Positions 1 through 5,413 of a DNA stretch of 5,887 nt are shown piece after piece; within the stretch, counting starts at the first letter, position 1, and each line of letters starts with the position of its first letter. The stretch is taken from contig RFWA01000168.1 of NCBI GenBank assembly GCA_009922295.1, positions 1 through 5,887 on the forward strand. Direction: 5' to 3'. Origin of the DNA: Betaproteobacteria bacterium. GTDB taxonomy: Bacteria; Pseudomonadota; Gammaproteobacteria; Burkholderiales; Burkholderiaceae_C. The translations under genes were made by a program, and so were the position numbers. Under the pieces are notes generated by a model. The model searched no databases and was not told where the DNA came from. It saw nothing but the letters and a program-made list of their open reading frames with translations.

Positions 1-271
1 CCGATTTGACACAAAACATCAGAAAGCGCCGCTGGGCGAGCTTTAGCGTCTGTGCCCGAAGAAATAGAAGCGCTCGGGCAGCTCACGCCGGTCAGGCCAG
101 ACGGGTTTGTGATGCGGGACGGCATTTCAACCCTGCATCGACGCGCTGCATGCGCATTTGGCAGATGCAACGCAAAAAGTAGGCCGGCTGGCCTGAGCCC
201 CGGCTTAACAGCAAGCTCAATTTACGACAGCGCGTCGCGATGGACGACGCAATAAAACTGATAATTTTTCT
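1..271. other. Left-edge stretch without a convincing gene
   Basis: No reading frame here looks like a complete gene. On the + strand a frame open from the window edge (2-46) ends with the peptide RFDTKHQKAPLGEL and a TAG stop; it could be the last residues of an upstream gene, but 14 residues cannot be identified. On the - strand, 126 to 43 reads an aromatic-rich, protein-like peptide containing KPVWPDRRELPERFYFFG before a TAA stop, but a TGA lies just upstream, so at most it is a decayed gene end. A GTG-started frame at 52-255 has no ribosome binding site and no recognisable composition. The stretch becomes strongly AT-rich from about 251, where the hipBA promoter begins. Confidence 0.5.
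232..250. repeat. GC-rich hairpin upstream of the hipBA promoter
   Basis: GCGTCG (232-237) and CGACGC (245-250) are perfect inverted arms around a 7-base loop. No T-run follows directly; the nearest, TTTTT at about 265-269, is some 15 bases away. A terminator for upstream + strand transcription is therefore only a weak possibility. It marks the border between the GC-rich left end and the AT-rich promoter. Confidence 0.3.
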
Positions 272-309
272 TCATTATGGACATTTGTTTATTTATTTGA
301 CTATAATGA
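272..309. promoter_or_regulatory. Inverted-repeat operator candidate over the hipBA promoter
   Basis: TCATTATGG (272-280) and CTATAATGA (301-309) form an inverted repeat, with TCATTAT/ATAATGA perfect over seven bases. The left arm overlaps the -35 box and the right arm covers the -10 box. A further ATAAT half-site lies at 261-265, 42 bases from the ATAAT at 303-307, about four helical turns. HipB-type antitoxins are known to repress their own promoters by binding inverted repeats, so this is the likely autoregulatory site. Part of the match could come from the -10 consensus itself, which limits confidence. Confidence 0.5.
278..307 (+). promoter_or_regulatory. Sigma-70-type promoter of hipBA (predicted leaderless start)
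   Basis: The -10 box TATAAT (302-307) is a perfect consensus match. The -35 box TGGACA (278-283) matches TTGACA at five of six positions, and the spacer is 18 bases. Positions 251-276, just upstream, are AT-rich like an UP element. Seven bases after the -10 box is position 314, which is the A of the antitoxin ATG. Transcription should therefore start at or within a base or two of the start codon. No Shine-Dalgarno sequence precedes that ATG, which agrees with a leaderless mRNA. The boxes are seen directly; the start point is inferred from spacing. Confidence 0.75.
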
Positions 310-313
310 CTGA

Positions 314-679
314 ATGCCAAGTAAACCGCCAGTCGTCTTTCCGCAAGAGCAAAGGCTGCTCTCCCAGCTCGGAGAGCGGCTCAAACTCGCGCGGATGCGC
401 CGAAAGCTGAGCAATGCCGTCGTCGCCCAGCGGGCAGGGATCTCCCGCACATCCCTGTACAAGGTGGAAGCGGGCGACCCTGGCGCAACGATGGGCACAT
501 ACCTGCGTGTGATGGTGGCGCTGGGAATCGAAGGCGACGTCAACGGTTTGGCAGCGGACGACAAGGTCGGGCGCAAGCTGCAAGACCTGGCACTAGCAAC
601 GCCAAGGACCAGCCATCGCCGGCGGCCTGCCCAAACTTCAAAACCCGCGCTAACTGGGGCCGATCAAAGCGCGTCATGA
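314..679 (+). CDS. hipB: XRE-family HTH antitoxin/repressor, HipB-like
   Basis: This 121-residue DNA-binding protein is the likely antitoxin of the HipBA module, expected to bind and restrain the downstream kinase and to repress the shared promoter. An XRE/Cro-type helix-turn-helix spans about residues 15-72: LGERLKLARMRRKLS forms the first helices, VVAQRAGIS the positioning helix, and SRTSLYKVEAG the recognition helix. After the HTH, residues 83-95 (DKVGRKLQDLALA) match the short conserved segment seen in XRE partners of HipA kinases. Residues 97-121 form a basic, low-complexity tail that is probably disordered. E. coli HipB (88 residues) is shorter. The ATG at 314 is chosen because it keeps the whole HTH; it lacks a Shine-Dalgarno sequence but sits at the predicted transcription start. 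The gene overlaps hipA by ATGA (676-679). The family call is firm; the antitoxin role follows from context. Confidence 0.88.
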   Translation: MPSKPPVVFPQEQRLLSQLGERLKLARMRRKLSNAVVAQRAGISRTSLYKVEAGDPGATMGTYLRVMVALGIEGDVNGLAADDKVGRKLQDLALATPRTSHRRRPAQTSKPALTGADQSAS

Positions 680-1932
680 GCGGCCGAGACAACGTTCTTG
701 AAGTCTGGCTCGACTGCGACCTTGGGCCGCCGTGCCAGGTGGGCATCCTCGCTCATGACCGCGGCCAAATTCGTTTCCACTATGAGCGGACCTGGCTTGG
801 AGACCCTCGCGCGTTTGCGCTTGACCCAGACCTGACCCTGGACGACGCCCCCTTCTTTCCCAAACCGGAACTCGGCAACTTCGGGATTTTCTTGGACTCG
901 TCGCCGGACCGCTGGGGCCAGACGCTCATGAAGCGACGTGAAGCGTTGCTGGCCAAAGACGAGAAGCGGGCGCCACGGACGCTCTACGCGTGGGACTTCC
1001 TAGTGGGCGTTCAGGACTTCACGCGGCAAGGCGCACTGCGGTTTCGGCTCGCCGGAACCACAGAGTTTCTTGGCCACGAGAAGATGGCGGCGCCGCCCAT
1101 CACAACGCTGCGTGAGCTGGAGGCCGTCGCCTACCAACTCAGTGGCAGGCATATCGACGACCTTGACGCGCTGCGCAAGTGGCTAACCGTGCTGGTGGCG
1201 CCAGGCGCATCCCTGGGTGGAGCGCGCCCCAAAGCAAATTTCACCGAGGCGGATGGCTCCTTGTGGATTGGCAAGTTTCCGGCGCGCGACGATGACCGAG
1301 ACATTGGCGCATGGGAACATGTGGTGCACGGTCTGGCCGGCATAGCTGGCGTGGACGTGCCGCCGGCCAGGTCTGTGCGCTTGAACAACACGTTTCACAC
1401 CTTCTGCGTGGAGCGCTTTGATCGCGCACGCGGCGCACGGCGGTTCTACGCCTCTGCGATGACGCTGCTGCGTAAGGAGCACAGTGAGGGCACAAGCTAC
1501 CTGGAGATGGCACAGTTCCTTCGCGCCCACGGTGACGGCGCCCACGTTGCCGAAGACCTGGCGCAGCTGTTTCGCAGGGTGGCTTTCAATGTGGCGGTGG
1601 GCAACAGGGACGACCACTTGCGCAATCACGGCTTCGTGCTGGCCGCGACAGGTTGGCGGCTTGCTCCCGCCTTTGATGTGAACCCGAACATCGACAAGGG
1701 GGAACACGTCTTGAACCTTGATGATGTGGACAACCGTCCAAGCCTTAAGACGGTTCTGAGCACGGCGGAGTTTTACGGGACAGCGCCCGCGCGTGCCAAG
1801 GAAATTGTCGAAGAAGTGGCTTGCGCCGTGGACGGTTGGCAGGACGCCGCAAAGCAAGCGGGCATTTCGCGTGGCGATATAGCGCTCACAGCAGGGGCGT
1901 TCTCTGCACATTCAGAGTACCGCGGAGAGTAG
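676..1932 (+). CDS. hipA: HipA-family serine/threonine kinase toxin
   Basis: This 418-residue cytoplasmic kinase belongs to the HipA family. E. coli HipA phosphorylates glutamyl-tRNA synthetase and causes growth arrest and persistence; the target here cannot be read from sequence. The N-terminal subdomain covers about residues 1-130 and includes the typical FGIFLDSSPDRWG segment (69-81). The kinase core follows. GASLGGARPK (177-186) aligns with the E. coli loop carrying autophosphorylated Ser150, so Ser179 is the equivalent. Lys200 in LWIGKFP is the likely ATP-binding lysine. GNRDDHLRNHGF (309-320) supplies catalytic Asp312 and metal ligand Asn317, and Asp334 in LAPAFDVNP is the second metal-binding Asp. 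Length is close to E. coli HipA (440), with no frameshift or lost residue, so an active enzyme is expected. The gene starts inside the hipB stop codon (ATGA) with only weak GGGG upstream, which suggests translational coupling. Related HipA-like kinases (HipT/YjjJ types) are organised differently. Confidence 0.93.
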   Translation: MSGRDNVLEVWLDCDLGPPCQVGILAHDRGQIRFHYERTWLGDPRAFALDPDLTLDDAPFFPKPELGNFGIFLDSSPDRWGQTLMKRREALLAKDEKRAPRTLYAWDFLVGVQDFTRQGALRFRLAGTTEFLGHEKMAAPPITTLRELEAVAYQLSGRHIDDLDALRKWLTVLVAPGASLGGARPKANFTEADGSLWIGKFPARDDDRDIGAWEHVVHGLAGIAGVDVPPARSVRLNNTFHTFCVERFDRARGARRFYASAMTLLRKEHSEGTSYLEMAQFLRAHGDGAHVAEDLAQLFRRVAFNVAVGNRDDHLRNHGFVLAATGWRLAPAFDVNPNIDKGEHVLNLDDVDNRPSLKTVLSTAEFYGTAPARAKEIVEEVACAVDGWQDAAKQAGISRGDIALTAGAFSAHSEYRGE

Positions 1933-1933
1933 C

Positions 1934-1951
1934 CAAAACCAGGGGGTTTTG
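1934..1951 (+). terminator. Possible weak terminator after hipA
   Basis: CAAAACC (1934-1940) and GGTTTTG (1945-1951) form a 7-bp stem with an AGGG loop, starting two bases after the hipA stop. The four T residues belong to the stem and no separate T-run follows, so termination efficiency is doubtful. Placement directly after the module is the main support. Confidence 0.3.
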
Positions 1952-2032
1952 CTCGGGGCTGCGATAAACTTCAGTCAATCGATTAATTAAGCTCTGGGGC
2001 GTTTGCTCCAAGCATCCTCAACACCACCACCC
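1952..2032 (+). promoter_or_regulatory. Leader region of the GntR gene with overlapping palindromes
   Basis: This short intergenic stretch contains two overlapping 8-base palindromes, AATCGATT (1977-1984) and TTAATTAA (1983-1990), in otherwise GC-rich DNA. GntR/FCD regulators commonly autoregulate through short AT-rich palindromes, so an operator is plausible. No well-spaced -35/-10 pair was found. Confidence 0.25.
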
Positions 2033-2746
2033 ATGGCACGCAAGCCACCCTTGGAGTCTTCTGGCAATGGCGCTGGCGGCATCACCCGAGCCAGCGCTGT
2101 CTACGAGCAATTGCGCTGGGACATCACGCACGGCATCCTCGAGCCCGGCAGCAAGCTGCGGGTGGAGGCCATCAGCCAGCGCTACAAGGTCGGTGCCAGC
2201 CCCCTGCGCGAGGCGCTCAGCCGGATGTCAGCCGAGGGCCTGGTCGACCGGACCGACCAACGCGGCTTTAGCGTCTCGGCGCTGAAGTGGGATGAACTGC
2301 CGACGCTGGCGCAGACCCGGGCCCGGCTGGAGAGTCTGGCCTTGCGCGATTCCATCCAGGCGCGCGATTCCGACTGGGAGCATGCGCTGGTGCTGCTGGT
2401 ACACCAACTGTCGCGCACCCCACGCTCATTGGCCGACACCCAGTATGTACCCAACCCGGCGTGGGAATCGCTGCATCGCGACTTTCACCGGACGCTCTTG
2501 GCGCGTTGCCCATCACGCTGGTTGCTCAGTTTTTGCGCAAACCTGGCGGACGAGGCTTACCGCTTCAGGCAGGTGGCTGCAGGGCAGAGTTTCAGCTCGC
2601 GCAACGTGCACGCCGAGCATATGGCCATTTTTGAAGCCGCTATCGGCGGCAAGGCCGACGAGGCCGTGCAGATGCTGGTGCAGCACTACACGCGCACCGC
2701 CACCCTGGTCGCCAAGGAAGCCCGAGAGGGCGGCCACACCGACTGA
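2033..2746 (+). CDS. GntR-family transcriptional regulator, FadR/FCD subfamily
   Basis: This 237-residue ligand-responsive DNA-binding protein probably controls the neighbouring catabolic genes. The winged HTH spans about residues 20-85: YEQLRWDITHGILEPGSKL, then the recognition part VGASPLREALSRMSAEGLV and the wing RGFSVS. An FCD ligand-binding domain follows (about 90-225). Its metal-site pattern is visible as His148 and His152 in LHRDFH, His196 in EHMAIFEA and His218 near the end. The first ligand is His where many FCD proteins have Asp or Asn, as I recall also for CsiR-like relatives. The ATG at 2033 gives a complete domain set but has no Shine-Dalgarno. An in-frame TTG at 2003 would add ten residues and has GGGG at 1996-1999, only three bases before it, so neither start is certain. 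The gene follows hipA on the same strand and is convergent with the dioxygenase operon, an unusual arrangement for a local regulator. The effector is unknown. Confidence 0.92.
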   Translation: MARKPPLESSGNGAGGITRASAVYEQLRWDITHGILEPGSKLRVEAISQRYKVGASPLREALSRMSAEGLVDRTDQRGFSVSALKWDELPTLAQTRARLESLALRDSIQARDSDWEHALVLLVHQLSRTPRSLADTQYVPNPAWESLHRDFHRTLLARCPSRWLLSFCANLADEAYRFRQVAAGQSFSSRNVHAEHMAIFEAAIGGKADEAVQMLVQHYTRTATLVAKEAREGGHTD

Positions 2747-2780
2747 CCAATCTCAGGGCATCGGCAGCGCAAATCAAGGC

Positions 2781-2795
2781 TCGGCCTAATGCCGA
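2781..2795. terminator. Weak hairpin between convergent genes
   Basis: TCGGC (2781-2785) and GCCGA (2791-2795) form a 5-bp stem with a 5-base loop in the 81-base gap between the gntR stop and the stop of the facing FAH gene. Neither strand has a T-run after it. It is the only plausible hairpin found in the gap; a bidirectional terminator is a weak proposal. Confidence 0.2.
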
Positions 2796-2827
2796 AGAGG
2801 GCGCCGGTCGTGATGTAGGAAGCAGGC

Positions 2828-3613
2828 TCAGACGATTTTCACGCTCAGGTTCGGCAGTCCATCGATGTGGCAGTCGATCACGTCGCCGCGAACCACCGGA
2901 CCGACGTTTTCTGGCGTGCCGGAATAAATGATGTCGCCAGGCATCAGCTCAAAGGCTTCGGAAAGCTTGCTGATCTGCTCGGCCACGCTCCAGATCATCT
3001 GGTTCAGGTTGGCGTTTTGCTTGGTCTGGCCGTTGACCTTGAGCCAAATGCTGCCCTTGGTGAAAGGCCCAGTCTGCGTGGCCAGATGCAGTGGGCCGAT
3101 AGGCGCCGACCTGTCAAAGCTCTTGCCGATCTCCCATGGCTTTTTTTCGTCGCCCAAGGCGCGCTGCAAGTCGCGCCGGGTCATGTCGAGCCCGAGCGCA
3201 TAGCCGTAGACGTGTTCCAAGGCAGTGGCCATCGGAATGCTGCTCCCCCCCTTATGGAGTGCCGCCACCAACTCCACCTCGTAATGGTAATTCTTGGTCA
3301 ACGTCGGGTAGGGGTGGTCGGCAACAGTGCCGGGAGCAACATTCTGGATTGCGTCGGTGGGTTTTTGAAAAAAGAAAGGTGGTTCCCGGGTCGGATCCGA
3401 ACCCATTTCGCGTGCATGGGCAGCGTAGTTGCGGCCAATGCAGTAAATGCGGCGCACGGGGAACATCATGTCGCTGCCAACGATGGGCACGTAGGTGGCA
3501 GGCACCTCAAATGGCGTCTTGGTGTCGCTGGCAGCATGACCCGGCAGTGCGCAACCGGCTAGAGCGCCTAGTCCCAGCTTGGCGGTTGTTTCAAAGATTT
3601 TTCTGCGTTGCAT
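2828..3613 (-). CDS. FAH-family hydrolase with apparent Tat/lipoprotein signal peptide
   Basis: This 261-residue enzyme has the fumarylacetoacetate hydrolase fold, which uses a divalent metal to cleave or rearrange diketo or oxo acids. The core runs from about residue 53 to the end. RRIYCIGRNYAAHAREMG (54-71) and PPFFFQKPTDAI (78-89) are typical. HYEVELV supplies metal ligands Glu112 and Glu114, GLDMTRRDLQ supplies Asp143, GKSFDRSAPIG spans 163-173, and SGTPENVGP (231-239) closes the site. As I recall, this pattern is closest to the fumarylpyruvate hydrolase/isomerase branch; the substrate is unproven. Residues 1-28 are odd: RRKIF (3-7) resembles a twin-arginine motif, a short hydrophobic stretch follows, and LAGC (18-21) fits a lipobox. 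The family is normally cytoplasmic. The ATG is well supported by AAGGAG seven bases upstream, so the leader is translated. It is the last gene of the operon, 31 bases after the dioxygenase. Confidence 0.9.
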   Translation of the reverse strand: MQRRKIFETTAKLGLGALAGCALPGHAASDTKTPFEVPATYVPIVGSDMMFPVRRIYCIGRNYAAHAREMGSDPTREPPFFFQKPTDAIQNVAPGTVADHPYPTLTKNYHYEVELVAALHKGGSSIPMATALEHVYGYALGLDMTRRDLQRALGDEKKPWEIGKSFDRSAPIGPLHLATQTGPFTKGSIWLKVNGQTKQNANLNQMIWSVAEQISKLSEAFELMPGDIIYSGTPENVGPVVRGDVIDCHIDGLPNLSVKIV

Positions 3614-3620
3614 ATGAACT

Positions 3621-3626
3621 CTCCTT
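3621..3626 (-). promoter_or_regulatory. Strong ribosome binding site of the exported FAH gene
   Basis: AAGGAG on the - strand ends seven bases before the ATG at 3613. This fixes the start so that the signal-peptide-like leader is part of the protein. It is the best Shine-Dalgarno sequence in the window. Confidence 0.85.
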
Positions 3627-3644
3627 GGGGGTTAAAGTGGGGCG

Positions 3645-4505
3645 TCAGACAGCAGCCAGGCGAATGTCGATATTCATCACCGGCACCGTGCTACCGGTAA
3701 GCCCGATGCGTGCGCAGGCTTGCGGATCGATCACATCATGGTAGCGGCCCACCAGCGCGTCGCGCACGCCAAAAACCACATCGTTATCGAGGTAGGGGTC
3801 TTCAGCGTCAAACAATTCAGTCACCAAGGTGCGGTAACCCGGTGCCGAGACGATCAAATGAAAGTGCGCCGGCCGCCAGGCGCTGCGCCCAGCCGGTTGC
3901 ACCAGGTCAAGCCAGACCGGGCCGTCGGTCGGAATTTCATAGGGCACTGCGCGAATGGTCGCAATTTCGAATCGGCCTTCAGCCGTCACCTTGAGCTGGC
4001 AGCGCAGGTTGTCGGGGGGCTGGCTGGGGTCGATCTGCCAATAAAGGCCATTGGCGGCGTTTTGCCAGAAGTCGATGGTGGCTGCGGGCAAGGGCTGCCC
4101 TGAGGTGTCACACACGCTGGCTCGCAGCAGCACGCGCTGGCCGTCATTGGCACCGATTAAATTGGCGGGGCTACTCAGCCAGGGCGAGCCCAAAGCATGA
4201 AAAGGCCCCAGCACGCTACCGGGCGTAGCTGATGGATCCGAGGCCAGCAGATCCACCATGCTCGACAAGCCCATCACATCGGACAACAGCGAGAACTCGC
4301 TGCGCTTGTCGCTGGAGATGTCCCCAACCCTGTGCAAGAACATCAGCGCGGCTCGCCACTCGGCGTGCGTGAGCTGGGTGTCCTTAGCGTACTGGTGTAG
4401 CGATTTGACCAGTGCTTGCACCAAAACCCGCTGACGGGCGTCCGGCAGCCCTTGGAAGGTCTGCGCGGCAGCCTCGGTGATGTTGGTGAGATCGATGTCT
4501 CTCAT
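3645..4505 (-). CDS. Intradiol ring-cleavage dioxygenase, hydroxyquinol 1,2-dioxygenase-like
   Basis: This 286-residue non-haem Fe(III) enzyme is predicted to open a catechol- or hydroxyquinol-type ring between the adjacent hydroxyls using O2, in the cytoplasm. An alpha-helical N-terminal dimerisation region (about 1-95) is followed by the catalytic beta-sandwich. Key features are VLGPFHALGSP (98-108), IDFWQNAANGLY (144-155), YEIPTDGPV (189-197) and RPAHFHLIVSAPGYRTLVT (211-229). The iron ligands are Tyr155, Tyr189, His214 and His216, with the conserved Arg211. GPFH, the IPTDGPV segment and the tail YLDNDVVFGV (238-247) resemble hydroxyquinol 1,2-dioxygenases more than catechol or protocatechuate enzymes. 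The substrate could also be a chlorinated or alkylated catechol. The start overlaps the upstream FAH stop by ATGA (4502-4505), and no clear Shine-Dalgarno precedes it, so translational coupling is likely. The ring-cleavage role is firm; the exact substrate is inferred. Confidence 0.93.
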   Translation of the reverse strand: MRDIDLTNITEAAAQTFQGLPDARQRVLVQALVKSLHQYAKDTQLTHAEWRAALMFLHRVGDISSDKRSEFSLLSDVMGLSSMVDLLASDPSATPGSVLGPFHALGSPWLSSPANLIGANDGQRVLLRASVCDTSGQPLPAATIDFWQNAANGLYWQIDPSQPPDNLRCQLKVTAEGRFEIATIRAVPYEIPTDGPVWLDLVQPAGRSAWRPAHFHLIVSAPGYRTLVTELFDAEDPYLDNDVVFGVRDALVGRYHDVIDPQACARIGLTGSTVPVMNIDIRLAAV

Positions 4506-5362
4506 GCAGTAACCGGGTTGGAGAGAACGCCGATACCCTGGATGCTGATGTCAATGGTGTCGCCGGCCTTCATCCACACTGGCGGCGTACGGGCATAGCC
4601 TACGCCACCGGGCGTGCCCATGACCAGCACATCGCCAGGCTCCAGGGTAAGGCATTGGGACAGCAAAGCGATGGTGCGTGCGACGCCAAACACCATGTCA
4701 CTGGTATTGGCGTCCTGCATGATCTTGCCATTCAAGATGGACTGGATGCGCAGGCCCACACCCCCCGCGGGCAGTTCATCGGCAGTCACCAGGCACGGAC
4801 CAAAGCCGCCGCTGGCGTCAAAGTTCTTGCCGATGGTCCACTGGCTAGCCTTGCGCTGGTAGTCGCGGTAGGAGCCGTCGTTGAAGCAGGCGTAGCCAAA
4901 CACCGATTTCAGCGCATCGGCTTCGGAAACAAAGCGTGTGCGTTGCCCGATTACCACGGCCAACTCGGCCTCGAAATCAAGCTTGTCAGAGGTGGGTGAC
5001 ACCTGCAAGGGCGCGCCGTGCGCCAGCAGCGAGGTGTTGCAACGCAAAAAGAACGCCGGGAAATCGGCGATGGCGTTGCCACCCTCTTTGGCATGGTCCA
5101 CATAGTTCACGCCCAGACAAATGATCTTGCCGGGGTCGGGCACGCAAGGCGCCAGCGTCACAGCGCCCAGCGGACTGGGCGTGGCCACCTTGGCACGGGC
5201 GGCCACAGCGGCCAGCAATTGGGGCTGGGCCGCGCACTGCGCAATAAATCCACGCAGCGTAGGCGGCAAGCCATCGCCAAGCTGCTGGCCATCGAGCACG
5301 CCGCCGTCAGCCAAAAGCCCCCAGCCAGGGGTGCCGCCGGTGTTGTAACTTGCAAAACGCAT
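4502..5362 (-). CDS. FAH-family enzyme (COG0179-like hydrolase/isomerase/decarboxylase)
   Basis: This 286-residue cytoplasmic enzyme has the fumarylacetoacetate hydrolase fold with an N-terminal extension typical of the longer branch. The N-terminal part (1-75) opens with RFASYNTGGTPGWGLLADG. The catalytic domain follows: KIICLGVNYVDHAKEGG (79-95), DFEAELAVVIG with metal ligands Glu131 and Glu133 (129-139), GYACFNDGSYRDYQRK with Asp162 (156-171), QWTIGKNFDASGGFGP (174-189), and GDVLVMGTPGGVGYAR (243-258). These match the metal site and lid of FAH-family hydrolases, ureidoglycolate lyase-like and oxo-acid decarboxylase/isomerase proteins, among which sequence alone does not decide. The ATG at 5362 is preferred: AGGA lies six bases upstream, and family members usually start at this point. 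An in-frame TTG at 5410 would add 16 unconserved residues. The gene overlaps the dioxygenase by 4 bases, so it probably acts on the ring-cleavage product or a nearby intermediate. Confidence 0.92.
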   Translation of the reverse strand: MRFASYNTGGTPGWGLLADGGVLDGQQLGDGLPPTLRGFIAQCAAQPQLLAAVAARAKVATPSPLGAVTLAPCVPDPGKIICLGVNYVDHAKEGGNAIADFPAFFLRCNTSLLAHGAPLQVSPTSDKLDFEAELAVVIGQRTRFVSEADALKSVFGYACFNDGSYRDYQRKASQWTIGKNFDASGGFGPCLVTADELPAGGVGLRIQSILNGKIMQDANTSDMVFGVARTIALLSQCLTLEPGDVLVMGTPGGVGYARTPPVWMKAGDTIDISIQGIGVLSNPVTA

Positions 5363-5368
5363 CGCTTG

Positions 5369-5372
5369 TCCT
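5369..5372 (-). promoter_or_regulatory. Ribosome binding site deciding the first FAH start
   Basis: AGGA on the - strand lies six bases before the ATG at 5362. It favours that ATG over the upstream in-frame TTG at 5410. Confidence 0.65.
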
Positions 5373-5400
5373 GATTGAGTTGTTTGAAATGATTGAATTG
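5373..5400. repeat. 10-bp direct repeats in the Bug-FAH gap
   Basis: GATTGAGTTG (5373-5382) and GATTGAATTG (5391-5400) match at nine of ten positions with an 18-base period. They fill most of the 51-base gap between the Bug gene and the FAH gene, directly upstream of the FAH ribosome binding site. Next to them are the palindrome GTCCGGAC (5401-5408) and an inverted pair TTGTCC (5366-5371)/GGACAA (5405-5410). A regulator or processing site is possible; chance cannot be excluded. Confidence 0.4.
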
Positions 5401-5413
5401 GTCCGGACAAAGA

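Noticed and set aside
52..255. GTG-started 67-codon + strand frame
   Set aside because: No ribosome binding site, no recognisable motif, many Arg/Ser/Ala residues typical of noncoding GC-rich DNA, and it runs through hairpin-forming sequence.
1..313. tRNA gene or attachment site at the left edge
   Set aside because: No T-arm/acceptor combination folds into a cloverleaf, and no long direct repeat flanking hipBA was found by eye.
1183..1911. 242-codon minus-strand frame opposite hipA
   Set aside because: It lies entirely antisense to a well-supported kinase, has His/Cys/Arg-rich composition, and follows from GC-rich codon use on the other strand.
2867..3562. 231-codon plus-strand frame opposite the exported FAH gene
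   Set aside because: It mirrors the codon pattern of a conserved enzyme on the other strand, with no motif or ribosome binding site of its own.
3136..3744. 202-codon plus-strand frame spanning the FAH-dioxygenase junction
   Set aside because: Arg/Trp/Cys-rich shadow frame crossing two genuine minus-strand genes.
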